From Purpureocillium takamizusanense (lineage: Eukaryota > Ascomycota > Sordariomycetes > Hypocreales > Ophiocordycipitaceae), in NCBI RefSeq assembly GCF_022605165.1, contig NC_063074.1, forward strand, positions 337,501 through 401,500: DNA of 64,000 nucleotides, in the 5' to 3' direction. A program made the position numbers and the translations under genes. Shown piece by piece: positions 1-10,758 of the stretch. Numbering within the stretch: the first letter of the stretch is position 1; every line of letters starts with the position of its first letter. The notes beneath the pieces were generated by a model that was given only the letters and a program-made list of their open reading frames with translations, was not told the origin of the DNA and ran no database searches.

Positions 1-1355
1 ATCAGCTCTGTCGCGCTCTCCTTGCCCAAGCCAATACCTAGTAACGGTAAGCCTCCCTAAATGTCAACAGCGGGGCTGTTTCACCACGTACCTGAGAAGC
101 TGTGAAGCGTCATGCCGCCAATGTTGCAAGCTGCCAGACCCGTCGATGCCGTCACGGCGACTCGTTCGGGGTCGTGTTTGAACTTTTCTCTCAGTCTTTG
201 GATGATGGCCCTCATCAAGACCGACTTGCCTGCACCAGCCGGGCCGGTGAAGAAGACGCTCGCGTTCTTTTCTACTACTAGGTCTAGCACGTGTCGTTGC
301 TCGGTACTCAATGAAATGGGGGCGGGTTTCGGCGGAGGAGCCGGGACGGCATAGGATTCTTCGTCTGGGTCCTCTGCATCATCCTGCTCGGCTTCGGCCA
401 GCCGCTGGGTCCGCTGGTTCTTGTGTTGCTTCTTCTGTTCTGCCAGAGCGCTGGCCGTGGGGTCCAAGAAGCTCCGCGACTTGGAGGCCGGGGTTCGGGG
501 CGCGGCGTGGGCGGCGAACTCCTCATCCGCCTCGGCTTCTTCTCTTCGAACACCAAAGCTGGCAGGGAGAACTCGTTTCTTGGCCTTTTTGGGCATAGGA
601 ACTTCTGGCAGGTCATTATCTCCCGAGGACTCACGCTTGAGGGACGGCTGAGTGGCGGCCGACGCGTCGGAGAGACTGCGCTGAGGGAAAGCCGGCTGCA
701 AATGCGACGCCGGAGACGAAGACCATGGAATAGGAGTTTCGGCCTGTGAAGGCGTCGGTGGCGGCGGCATGGTATCCCGAACCACAGGTCTCGAAGGCAA
801 CGGGGGCAGTGCCTTCGGGGCCTCGTAATCGAGGTCCAAGTCGGCATCATCGCTAAAGTCGTCTTCTGCAAATTCCACCATCTCCTGGGCCTTCTTTTGC
901 ACGTCCGCGCCGGTGAGATCCACCACCTCGGCCTCGGCAAAGGAGCCCGACTTTCCGCATAGCGACGCGAGCGAGGACTTGGTGCCCCCGCGGTTCACCA
1001 GCGGGGCGGCGTTGTTGGAGCGATCGTTGAGCGGATTCGGATTCGGTAGTGACTGTGGCGTCCTCGCCGACGCCGGGACATTGTGCGAGCCCGCCTTGCC
1101 AAACTGCTGTCGGATGTCGCCGTTGGGGGCGCTGCTGCTGGGGCTGCTCGACGGGAAGAGCGTGCGCTCCAGGGTGCTCCGGGGCGGCGGCGCGCTGCCG
1201 TTGACGGCCCTGGCGAACATGATGGTGCCCGCGACGCGACGATGGGGGAGCGCTGGACGGGCGAGGGCATGGACAGACGGGCTGACCGCTCTCTGGAGGA
1301 CGCTGCGCGATGTCGGCGAGGATCGAATGGGTAGGCTGGTGATGCCAGCCGTCAT
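1..1355 (-). CDS. pif1: PIF1 family ATP-dependent DNA helicase (5' part only)
   Basis: Superfamily 1B 5'-to-3' helicase acting at telomeres, G-quadruplexes and in mitochondrial DNA maintenance. The window holds the first ~430 residues; the gene continues past base 1. A Walker A motif GPAGAGKS lies near residue 371, followed by TASTGLAA and a LHSFSGIGLGKE block typical of PIF1. That block appears only after removing an intron at 91..38 (GTACGT donor, TAG acceptor), giving exons 1355..92 and 37..1. The N-terminal ~360 residues are Ser/Pro-rich and disordered-looking, with an Arg/Ser-rich start compatible with a mitochondrial presequence, and a VVDLTG motif of SUMO-interacting type. Start is uncertain: the reading frame is open to 1559, with in-frame ATGs at 1355 and 1223; 1355 was preferred because it gives a presequence-like N terminus. 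Confidence 0.9.
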
Positions 1356-2092
1356 AAACGGTCGTGCTGGCGAGACGTTGCTGCGGCAGGGGGGGGGGCC
1401 GCTGCAGGAGACCCTTCTGGATGCCAATGCCAAACAACAAACAAAAACGGCCTCGGGGCGTGGTCGATGCGCGATGTGCTGCCTGTGCGAGACCCGGGGC
1501 CGATGTCGTTGTCGGCGGTCACCTGGCAAGGGGGACCGGTTTGGGAGGCCGTGCAGCAATTATCGGGCGACGCGGGGACGAGGTCGCGTTGATGGGGATG
1601 TGGACCAGGTTCGTCGCGCTGGCCGCGCGCGTCGCTGTCACTTTCACGGTCACTTGTAGGGGCCAGGATTATTAGTCATCCTCGAACCCATTGCCATGCC
1701 ATGCCACTCATCCACTTACACCTCACTGCCAGCGGAGAGATCTTTCACCCAACACAACAAATGGCGCCAGGACGCATTGAATCGCTCCATTGATTAAGTT
1801 CTAAGAGAGAGCACAAACAAAGAAAAAAGACCCAAGACAGGTAGAAACCGGCTGTGCCAAGTACATAAACCTGGTGGTATAGTGGTGGTGATACTGATCC
1901 CCTCCCCGTATTCAGCGTGTATATCGTGTCAAAGCGGCAAAAGCAGACCCAAGCCCCCATTCAACACTCTGTCAAGCAGTGCGCCATGCCTCTTCAAACT
2001 CTTCGCCGCGACTGCTGCCCCGCCCCCTCAAAGAGAAAAACATATTACAGATTCATCGGCCCGGGACGAGGGCCTGACCTTTCTTTCCCCAA
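1356..2092. other. Intergenic, pif1 5' region and 3' side of the next gene
   Basis: About 740 bases between two minus-strand genes: it should hold the pif1 promoter and the 3' UTR of the upstream low-complexity gene. The pif1 frame stays open to 1559, so part could be coding or leader. No RNA gene or repeat was recognised. Confidence 0.5.
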
Positions 2093-4303
2093 TTACCGTG
2101 AGCGCGCGACGTAATAAGATGCCGACCTGCGGAAGGGATTGCTGGGCTCGACAACCCGCGACTCGCGGAAGTCGTCCCTGTAGCGCAGGTAGTCCCGTCC
2201 GTCAACGGCTGCCCGGGGGATCCTGTCCATTGGGTCATATCGCCCGAGCCTGTCTTGCATTCTTCGGTCGCGTTCCAGGTCGTCTCGCTGCCGCTCGTAC
2301 TGGGCCTCTTGCATCCGGCGCAGGTCCCGACTCTGCCGGATCTCATCGTCCAGCCTGGTCCGGTACAGGTCGTCTCCCATCCTGTCAAGGTCGTCCGCAA
2401 AGACCTCTCGCCGAGCCTCGTGTTCTGGCAGCCGACGGAAGATGGGGGACCCTGCCTGGATGACCTTGGGCCGAAGCGAACCGCGTGTGGCCTCATCCTC
2501 TCGGCCGCTTCGATATGCCTGCTCGAGCAGCCTGTCGACGTCTAGCGCCGGCGTGAGTGCCTTGGGACCGGGGGAGGCCGGCTCTCTGTTGGAGGCGCCG
2601 GCGGTGATGTAATCGACGTCCCGCTTCGAGTGACGACGAGGCACCTCGAGACCAAAGCACTCTGGCCGCTCGCGCTGGCGGTGACGGCTGCGGCTCCTGT
2701 ACCTTCCACGATGAGAGCGGCGGGAACTGGATCCAATGGACGACTCCGGCGTCATGTACTCGCTCCCGTCCGAGTCCCAGCCGTCGTCGGAAGTGAAGGA
2801 GCTCCTTGAATCGCGGGGCGATGACCCAAAGTACAGCTTGAGGCCTTTGCCGGCTGGCGGCACGACTTCGATGTTTGCGCCTCGGCCCTGCTGGCCCTGT
2901 CCGCCGACATGTCCCGGTCGCGGTCCAGCCGGCTGCCCGCCCATGGGCTGTCCCACAAACGGCTGCCCGCCCATGTGCCCGCCGCCGACGGGTTGCTGAC
3001 CGACGGGCTGGCCTCCCATCGGGAAGCCCATGGGCGGCTGCTGCGGCCGTGGCTGATGGTTCATGGGTGGCACAGGAGGCATTTGTGGCATCGCCTGCGG
3101 CGGCGGCTGAGCCTGCTGGTGTTGATGCTGCTGTGGTGGGAAATGAGGCATGGGCTGACCCATGAGAGGGCCCTGGCCCATGTTGGGGTGGGGGATGGCG
3201 GCAGGCCGCTGCTGCTGTTGCTGTTGCTGTTGTTGTTGCTGCTGATGCGGCTGGACCTGTGGCTGCGGCTTCTTGGACTTTCGGATCTCGTCCAGCATCT
3301 TGAGCGCGTTCTCGTTGTCTCTGGGGGTCCTTTTGAAGTACGCCGTGACAGAGATGCGCTCCTTCCGGGTCTTGGACTTGGATTTGGACTTGGACTTGGA
3401 CTTTGTTATCTCAATCTTGTACTCCTTGTCCTTCTTGCTCTTCTTGCCATCCTTCTTGTCCTTCTTGTCCCTGTCCTTGCTCTTCTTCTCCGTCTTGTAG
3501 TACACGGAGCTCTCGTCGATTTTTTTGATCTTCCAGTCTAGCTGGACCAAGACGTACTGATAGCGGGAGTCTGGGTCTTTCTCCTCAAGGCGAGCCTGGG
3601 TCTCCTCGAGCTGGCGCTGGATGTACTGGTGGAGCTCGGCCTTCTTATCGACCACGGAGCCTTCCTTGGCCAGCTCGCGGATCTTTCGCTTGGCCTCCTG
3701 CTGCGGGATGTCGGCCTCTTCTGTGCGCGTCACGCGTTCCCACGACGGCGTGACGGGATATCCTTCCTCGTCCAGCTCGTTGGGGTTGGCAAACTTCTCG
3801 TGGCGAATGACGACGATGCTGGAGAGCTTCTGGCGAGCGTCGACTTCGGTCTCGTTCTTGAGACTCAGGTCCGAGATCTCGACGGAGTGCTTGGCCCGGC
3901 GTTCTGGCGGTTGTCGCTGGACGGGCGGCGGCCGTGCGGCCATGTTTGGGTTACCGGGGGCCATGTGAGGGCCGTTCATGTGCGCAAGGAACGGTTGATG
4001 GCCGTTCATCATGGGCGGTGGTCTCTGCTGAGGAGGCATCTGGGGCTGTTGCATCTGAGGCATCTGGGGCATCTGGGGCATCTGGGGCATGGGCTGCTGA
4101 GGCATCTGCTGTTGCGGCATCTGCTGTTGCGGCATCTGAGGCATGGGAGGAGGAGGCATTGGACCCATGGGTCTTCCGTGGAGCGGATGAGCAGGAGGAG
4201 TCGGGGCGGGAGGAGGCGGAGGCGGGACGTTGGGCTGTTGTCGAGGAGCAGCAGGCCCATTGGGGCCATTCAGTTGAATGACACCGGGTGGTAGGTTAGC
4301 CAT
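2093..4303 (-). CDS. Unrecognised low-complexity protein (736 aa)
   Basis: Single-exon gene whose family I do not recognise. The ATG at 4303 follows a purine-poor GCC context and begins MANLPPGVIQLNG. Residues ~20-110 are Pro/Gln/Met-rich with repeated PQM and QQQMP units. A more normal, probably conserved core follows (residues ~140-345: charged, helical, with KFANPNELDEEGYPVTPSWE and VTAYFKRTPRDNENALKML), including a Lys/Asp-rich stretch and a KSKSKSKSK run. Then come a poly-Gln tract of about 13 residues, a Gly/Pro/Gln-rich segment, a Ser-rich acidic patch, an Arg/Ser-rich stretch and a charged Arg/Asp-rich C terminus. The composition resembles nuclear RNA- or chromatin-associated scaffolds, but this is inference. 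The length of the open frame and the conserved-looking core argue it is real. Confidence 0.75.
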   Translation of the reverse strand: MANLPPGVIQLNGPNGPAAPRQQPNVPPPPPPAPTPPAHPLHGRPMGPMPPPPMPQMPQQQMPQQQMPQQPMPQMPQMPQMPQMQQPQMPPQQRPPPMMNGHQPFLAHMNGPHMAPGNPNMAARPPPVQRQPPERRAKHSVEISDLSLKNETEVDARQKLSSIVVIRHEKFANPNELDEEGYPVTPSWERVTRTEEADIPQQEAKRKIRELAKEGSVVDKKAELHQYIQRQLEETQARLEEKDPDSRYQYVLVQLDWKIKKIDESSVYYKTEKKSKDRDKKDKKDGKKSKKDKEYKIEITKSKSKSKSKSKTRKERISVTAYFKRTPRDNENALKMLDEIRKSKKPQPQVQPHQQQQQQQQQQQQRPAAIPHPNMGQGPLMGQPMPHFPPQQHQHQQAQPPPQAMPQMPPVPPMNHQPRPQQPPMGFPMGGQPVGQQPVGGGHMGGQPFVGQPMGGQPAGPRPGHVGGQGQQGRGANIEVVPPAGKGLKLYFGSSPRDSRSSFTSDDGWDSDGSEYMTPESSIGSSSRRSHRGRYRSRSRHRQRERPECFGLEVPRRHSKRDVDYITAGASNREPASPGPKALTPALDVDRLLEQAYRSGREDEATRGSLRPKVIQAGSPIFRRLPEHEARREVFADDLDRMGDDLYRTRLDDEIRQSRDLRRMQEAQYERQRDDLERDRRMQDRLGRYDPMDRIPRAAVDGRDYLRYRDDFRESRVVEPSNPFRRSASYYVARSR

Positions 4304-4734
4304 GGCCGACGGCGAACGGGTGAAACAGGATTGACTAGAGCCCTGTCCATCCGGAGGGGGAGCACAAGACGAACAGGACTTGGGGCAGGACGATGGGTAT
4401 TTCTACAACTCGCAGCGTGGCACATGGGCAGAGTGCATACATACACAACGTACATTGCATACCTACACGCATAAGGCCCTGCTCTAGCGCCGCGCTTCAC
4501 GGTTCACGCCGCCCTCGAGGTGAGCTGCCTGCTTGGCGAGGAGAGGGGACAGAGAGCGAAGGAGAGAGGCAGAGGGAGAGATGGCGTCGCAAAGTGAGGC
4601 GGTCAAGACCGAGGAGCGCGATGCGTGTGCCATACGTGGCCGAGGCGTGGCCGAGGCGTGGGCGTAGGGGGGAGCGGGCAACGGGAGGGTGTGGTGATGC
4701 GCTTCCGTCGAGGGCAATTCCCTCCCGGACGGGC

Positions 4735-4735
<1 letters not shown>

Positions 4736-4763
<28 letters not shown>
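4736..4763. repeat. (AG)n microsatellite
   Basis: Uninterrupted AG dinucleotides for about 28 bases in the long intergenic region, roughly 430 bases upstream of the minus-strand start at 4303. Confidence 0.9.
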
Positions 4764-4766
<3 letters not shown>

Positions 4767-7010
4767 CAGTGGCCAGCGCGCATGGGCAACGGATGGATGG
4801 GGGGGGTGCGACGCCAAATGTGCAGCTTATTCGGTCAGTGAGCGTCTGTCTTCGTCGTCGACTGGCCCGGCCCGCCCTCGAGGAAGAGTCACTGCCACTG
4901 GGTCGGCGATCGCGGGGCCGGCTTCATGTGCGCCGGACAGGGATGGCCGCCCGGGGGGGCCAATTGACTGAGCGTTGTTTGTGTGGTCCGTGGTCTGCGG
5001 TATGTTGTCTGCAGTATGTGCATGTCAGGTCATGTCATGCTCTTTGGTGCGCATGGCCGCACAGACGCGGGCAGCAAGCAGCCTGGCACGATACCGAGGG
5101 ACACGATTTGCATCTGCAGCGGCAGATCGTGGTTCGTCGCCGGGGGGGTAAGGGGGCTGTGTGGACCGCCGGCCTGGGATTTGAGCAAGACGAACGATGA
5201 TGTGTCTCTCCAGTTCGCGGCCGATGGCGGGAGAGAGAAGCGAGAACGCGAGAGCAGACATGGAGGTGTCTTCTCTGCCCCGCCTGCCCCGTCTTCCATG
5301 GAGCCCACGACCTCGAGCTCCAGCTGTTCCCGAACGGACAAGGCAGCCTGTTGCCTAACAGCGCAAGGTGCTGGGCAGGGCATACCGAAGCGGGCGGGCG
5401 ATGAGGGGGGGTGGCGCGGGACAAGCGAAGTGGAAGAGGGGAGTGAGGAGGAGGTAGGAGGATGGAAAGGGAGGGGAGGGAGGGGCTGCATGACAAGGCG
5501 TCGATGGTGGGCAGGGCAGACTTGGTAGTGTACGTACATGCATGCAGAGGAGCAGGTTGTACCTTGGGCTATGCGTACTAACTCGTTCATTAATACACAC
5601 ATGCTGTCTGCTACAAAGACTGCCCATACGCTCATGCATGCGTCTGCTGGTACAGTATACGGCAGTGCCATGGAAGATAGATAGAGCAGGTATCTCCAGG
5701 GACCCCCCCCCTTTCTCCCTCTGTGCGTCGGGCCAAGCCTGGGACTGCACGACTTACACCACACACCTTCACACCACGCATGCACGCATGCATGCATACC
5801 TTCGCCCGATCATCATGGGGTGCAGCCTCGTTTTCTTGTGTTTTGGGGGTCGCGCCCTGGTCGTCGCTGTCAAGGCCGCCTCGCTGCAAGCCGGCGCGGC
5901 GCGCGACTGTTGCAAGTGTCGCGCACGCATGCATGCATGCAGCCTCAAGTGCTGATGGGCGCTGGAGGGTAGGAGGAGAAGAGGGAGGAGGAGCAGGATG
6001 AGGAGGGACGGCCGCGCAAATGGGCCTGCCGAGGATGGATTGAGGTGGGTGGTGGTGAGTCGTGACCTTGCATCCTGGCTGGCTCTGGGGCGCTTCTTCT
6101 TTTTTACAGATTGGACTCTGCGATGGCGCCAGCTGTTGCAGAATACCTTGGTACATGCAATTCCATACGTCAAGAGAGCGTTATTATACATCGTTGCGGC
6201 AATAACAGCAGTAGCAGCAGCCGCCTGCTTCCTGTCCTTTGGCCCCCTCCTCCGCTCAAGAGGACGGCATGGCATGGCATGGCATGGAGTGGACGGGCAA
6301 CACCACCTCCCCAATCCCCAATCGACGCGGGGTGGCGGTGGCTATCATCGCCAAATCGATGGATTGTCCAGAGGGGTTCGGGGTCGCACGCGGAGGGATC
6401 AGAGCCAGCCGCCCACCACACACACAGTTCAGCCTCTTTCGACGTCGTTGATGCCGCAGGGGATAGATGCCCCGTCGAGCGCATGAAGGCGGTTCTACCG
6501 TTCTGGAATTCAGAAACGGGGGCGCGCGCGGGCACGACATGCTTCGGCATGGGGGGGGGGACCGCCCTGTGTCTGCTGCATCGTCCCACGATCCGGCGTC
6601 GATGACGGTTGACGTGTTTGGACCTCGCGTGCGTACGTGCACATACGTAGTACTACGTACAAGAAAATTCCCCGGTTTCCGCGGCTGGGTCTCGAGAAAA
6701 GATGGATGATCGTCCGTCTCGTGTCCCCTCCCTCCCCTTCTTCATGTCATATCGCATCGCGGCGTCGACAGTCACGTATCTGACGACGATGTTGCGACAC
6801 TGGGTAGTGCGTGGGGTAACCACGGTGGCGAAAGAGGAGTCGACGATACGGCAAGACGTGCGTACATACGTAGCTGCTATCTGTTGGCCACCTCGCCCCA
6901 AGCAGCCGTGTAACGGCATATCGGTGTATGGGATAGAGGCGGCGGAGGGGTCGAGGCGAAAGAGAGAGGGAGAGAGAGAGGGAGAGGTTTGTCGCCGCTT
7001 CGCTCGGACA

Positions 7011-7031
7011 GACGGACGGACGGACGGACGG
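7011..7031. repeat. (GGAC)5 tandem repeat
   Basis: Five head-to-tail GACG/GGAC tetranucleotides directly after a purine-rich GAGAGG tract. Confidence 0.85.
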
Positions 7032-8035
7032 GGCGGGAGCAAAACAGGCCGCAGTCGCAGTTACATCTGCCTGCTTACTGCGTTTACTAACTTATTATCC
7101 ATCCATATCTGTTCACGCATGTAACAAGTTAACCCACAAAAAAAAAAAGGGGGACGCACGCCCGCCTTGAACGTGTTTGTGTTTCCCCCGCCATGCCCTT
7201 CGGTGTTGATGCCCGTTGATGGTTTCACTGATTCTGTCGCTACCGTCCAGGGACAGGGCATGTTGCAAGTACGTAGTCGTTGGGGGAAGACGTGTTGGAC
7301 GTGGTCAAGTCAAGGGACGAACTGCCGTGTGACAGGCAGGGGCAGGGGCGCCGGTAGGGCCGAGACAGAGCAGCGAAAGACGACCGACCGACGGCATTGA
7401 AGAGGTGGTGCGTCGCATCAGGCGAACGATGCATAATACAGTAGCTGTGCCGTATCGTACTTGCTACGTAGCACCACTACGGCATATATGCTTCGTACAT
7501 ACACACATATATCATACGTACATACAGTACGAAGTACATACATACATACATACTACCACATCGCCTCACCGACAGTTTGAGTGAGCCAGCCAGCCTACCA
7601 TTCAACTTCTTCAACTTGGACCGTCTGACCACGGGCCAACTCTTTTGTCTCCTGCCCGACGCCCGCAGAGCTTTCCCACATAGGAGTATGTACGTAGTGC
7701 GGCTCGTAGATTTCATTCATTTCACGATGCCCAAGCATGCGTACTACTTACTTGACCATGTCGCAAAACACGCAAATGCAGCCCATCATCGTGTGACCCT
7801 TTCTGTCCATCGATCCAATCCGCGAGGCCATTTGTCAGGTAGGCAGGCAGGGGGTCGCGGGCGCTTCGCCGAGGGCGCCCAGCGCTCGTGTCCGGCATAT
7901 GTGACGCCGGCGGCGGAACTGCCCCTTCGCTTCTTGGCCAAAAGTGCAGGATTGGGCGTTTTTTTGTCTGATACAATTTTTTCCCTCCCCATTTTCCTTT
8001 TTCTTGTTTGGGAATCTCAGCGTTCAGTTTCAAAC

Positions 8036-8070
8036 GGGCCGGGCTGGGCTGGGCTGGGCTGGGCTGGGCC
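8036..8070. repeat. (GGGCT)n pentanucleotide repeat
   Basis: Five perfect GGGCT units flanked by GGGCC units on both sides. Not telomeric in sequence (fungal telomeres are TTAGGG). Confidence 0.9.
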
Positions 8071-8565
8071 GCCTTGCCGTCGTTGCGACGCGCGTTGGGC
8101 CGAACCGCCCGGACGGACGGGCTGGCTCTGCCCTGTCATGCGATGATGTCACGGTGTGCGTGTGTGTGTTGTAAGAGAGAACAAATGCGCCCAATTATTT
8201 CCCTTTTTTGTTTTCCCTTTTTCTACAGTATGCTTGAACGGACGGTCTGAGGCGCTCGGGAAAATCCAATCAATCACTAGGGGGAAGGGGATCGTTGGGG
8301 GCGATGGCTTTGGATGACGCGCCCCGCTTCCGCTGGGTGAGAACAGACAGCCCCAATATTGTTTTCGGTGCTCGGTGTCAATAGGGCCTTTGTCTGTGCG
8401 TTCTCTGTGTGTGGTGTGTGGCGCGCGCCGCTCCCGAGCCTAGATCGTCGTCCGTCCTCCTTCGGTGTCGTTGTCATTGCTCTTTTCGGTAAGTAATGGC
8501 AAAAGGTCGACTGGATTGGACAGGCAAGCAGACCGAGCTCACAGGAGTGTACAACATTTGCGAGG

Positions 8566-8589
8566 TTTTTTTTTTTTTTTTTTTTTTTT
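8566..8589. repeat. 24-base poly(T) tract
   Basis: Run of 24 T on the plus strand (poly(A) on the minus strand), about 490 bases upstream of the GNAT start. It could be a slippage tract or the poly(A) end of an old retroinsertion on the minus strand; no coding remnant next to it was recognised. Confidence 0.85.
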
Positions 8590-9076
8590 GGAAGGAAAAT
8601 TCTTCATCTCAAGGACGTCAAGTATCACGGTTACTGGGAACTTATCCTGTCATCATCTCTGCGCTGCAAGTTGCTCCCACTTACATGACTGGGTTCAAGT
8701 CCTGCACTAGCAGCAGCACCAGCACCGACCGTACCTAAGTCACTGCATACGTACTACTACCTAAGTAGGTACCTATGTACTTCGTCAGTAGTAGTTGGGG
8801 TATGTAATCCCAGTATGGTAATACCTAGGTAGCAACTCGTGATAACATATTCACGCGGCTCGGCGAACCTAACCCCTCCAGCCCGTGAATCGATCATCTT
8901 GGTGTAACAACGACTACTACCGTACCAGGTACGCATCCCCCCCCCCTCCCGGCCCCATCCGACGTCACCGGCCCCCGTCGTCGCCGTCGTCCGTCAAGCT
9001 GGCAGCCACGATTACGAACCAACAAGAAGCGCCCCCGTCTGAAACCCAAACGACGACGACGACGAGCCGCCCAGCC

Positions 9077-10758
9077 ATGACGCAACACGGCAACAGCAGC
9101 GGCCCCTACCGAATCTTGCCCCTGGTGGTAGTGACGCCCAACCACGGGTCTCACAGTGACAGCTGTAAGACCGCCGCCGCGAAGCAGCATCGTCAGAACC
9201 CTCCCCTGCCGCGGGACGAGAAGGAGCACCAGCAGCAGGAAGCACACCACTGCTACAGTTACCAGGTCCGCGGGGGGCGGGACCGGCGACGCCTCGTCTC
9301 GTCGCTCGTCGCGCTGCATGTCGCCTGCATCCAGCTGGACGGCGCCCTGATGCGCTTCCACCCGCCCTTTGGCGCCGCGCAGCGGCACCGCATGCGCCTC
9401 TTTTGGGAGGAGCGCATCGCCCAGGCCACCGTCGGACGCAGGGTCGTCTTGCTCGCCCTCCCTGCTGCTGCTGCTGCTGCCGCCCCTGGTGTTGGTGGTG
9501 TTGGTGGTGGTGGTGTTGCTACCGGTGATGCAGACGACATTATCGACGACGACGACGACGACAACGACGACGACATCAACGACGACGTCACCGACCTGCC
9601 CATCGCCGGCGTCGTCGAGCTCGCCACCCCAGACGCCGACACGGGGCCCTTCCGCGCCGACGTCGAGATGCTCATGGTCTCGCCGCGCCATCGCCGCGCC
9701 GGCCTGGGCGGGCGCCTCATGGCCGCCGTCGAGGACGCCGCTCGCGAGAGAGGCAGGACCCTGCTCGTGCGTTTTTTTTTCTCCTTTTCTTTTTCTTCTT
9801 CTTCGCGGAACCCCCCTCCCACCCTCTTTTTTTCCCCCATCCTCCTCCTCCTACCTACACATCCTCTCGTGCTGCCCTGCCCTGCCCCTGCTCACCTGGA
9901 GTAATGTGTGGACGGACGGACGGATGGATGGATGGACCTTGGTGGTGGGATGAACGACGAGGGGTCATGCATGTTGGGGGCCATGTAACTTTGTACCCGA
10001 CAAACTTGACGCAGCGGGCGTTGATGAGGCTCTGCTGCTCCTGCTGCTCCTGCTGCTCCTGCTGCTCCTGCTGCTCCTGCTGCTCCTGCTGCTCCTGCTG
10101 CTCCTGCTGCTCCTGCTGCTCCTGCTGCGGCGCCAGCGCCGGCGTCGGGCTGTGCATGTCTCTTCCTCCTCCTCCTCCTCCTGCTGCGCTGCCCCATCCT
10201 CCCCTCCCCTCCCATGCTTTCGTCTCGCCACCATCCCTCCCCTTTGCCTGCGGCTGACCCGTTCCGTTCCTAGCAACTCTCCACCACGGTAGGATCCGTC
10301 GCCGAGGAGCGCCTCTACCCTGCGCTGGGGTACACCAAGGTCCGTCGTCCATTTCACATTCTTCTCACGCTCATGACGAGCCTCCATTCACTCACTCACT
10401 CATACTACTACTATTCTATTCACGACAACCACCACACACCCCTCTTTCCCTTCCCAAAAGATGCCACGATCCACAATCCACCACCATGACCTCCACCATC
10501 ATCATCCTACTACTTTCCCCGTTTTCTTTGTCTCCTTCGTACACATTCCTACCCTTGCCGGTTCTTCTCATTCCCCAACCCCTATCCCCGTTCCTCTCTC
10601 CATATATCAGTATGTGTAACTGTGACGTCAACTCCTGTCTGACTTCAAACCCCAAGTTCGGCATCGTGCCAAACTACGGCATCTCGCCCGTAGACGGCCA
10701 GCTCGTGGACGGGGCGTACTTTTACAAGGACCTGAGACGCCCCCCGACGGGTGTCTAG
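9077..10758 (+). CDS. GNAT family N-acetyltransferase
   Basis: Predicted acetyl-CoA-dependent acetyltransferase of unknown substrate, resembling fungal single-domain GNAT proteins. Exons 9077..9766, 10274..10339 and 10657..10758 give 285 residues. The acetyl-CoA-binding region is MLMVSPRHRRAGLGGRLM (an R-x-x-G-x-G/A-like loop), followed by AVEDAARERG, the exon-2 segment VGSVAEERLYPALGYTK, and the exon-3 end FGIVPNYGISPVDGQLVDG; all are in family order and joined in phase 0. The N-terminal ~80 residues are Thr/Gln/His-rich, and a poly-Asp insert near residues 155-170 interrupts the sheet before the CoA site. Introns of 507 and 317 bases are far longer than any other in the window. ATG 9077 was chosen as the first in a good context; the frame is open upstream to 8885. 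AATAAA at 10831 is a plausible polyadenylation signal. Confidence 0.8.
10032..10128. repeat. 9-base minisatellite CTGCTGCTC, about 10.8 copies, inside an intron
   Basis: Near-perfect head-to-tail array of the nonamer CTGCTGCTC in intron 1 of the GNAT gene. The array has no stop codon in several frames on either strand (it reads as Gln-Glu-Gln repeats on the minus strand), so intron retention would add a repetitive stretch rather than terminate within it. Confidence 0.95.

Larger units (their letters stand above)
4304..9076. other. 4.8 kb gene-poor, simple-repeat-rich intergenic region
   Basis: Lies between divergent genes (minus-strand gene ending upstream at 4303, plus-strand GNAT starting at 9077). 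Open frames here are of biased, incoherent composition and none shows a recognisable domain or plausible splice chain. It holds a GA tract, GGAC and GGGCT tandem repeats, a 24-base T run, repeated CATGCATG blocks (around 5776-5792 and 5927-5941), ATGGC pentamers near 6265-6287, TACGTA palindromes and TACCTAGGTA-like motifs near 8757-8832. It may contain long leaders, promoters or a non-coding RNA; nothing specific is supported. Confidence 0.6.

Noticed and set aside
913..1659. 248-codon plus-strand open frame
   Set aside because: It is antisense to the PIF1 N-terminal region, has no coherent domain, and is explained by GC-rich Ser/Pro codons on the other strand.
5030..5797. 255-codon minus-strand open frame in the gene desert
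   Set aside because: Composition is Cys/Pro/His-rich and built from simple repeats; no domain, no sensible start context and no splice partner.
8036..8070. Possible internal telomere-like array
   Set aside because: The unit is GGGCT, not TTAGGG, and only five copies are present.
8668..8715. tRNA-like T-loop (GGGTTCAAGTCC)
   Set aside because: No matching T stem, anticodon arm or acceptor pairing could be built around it.
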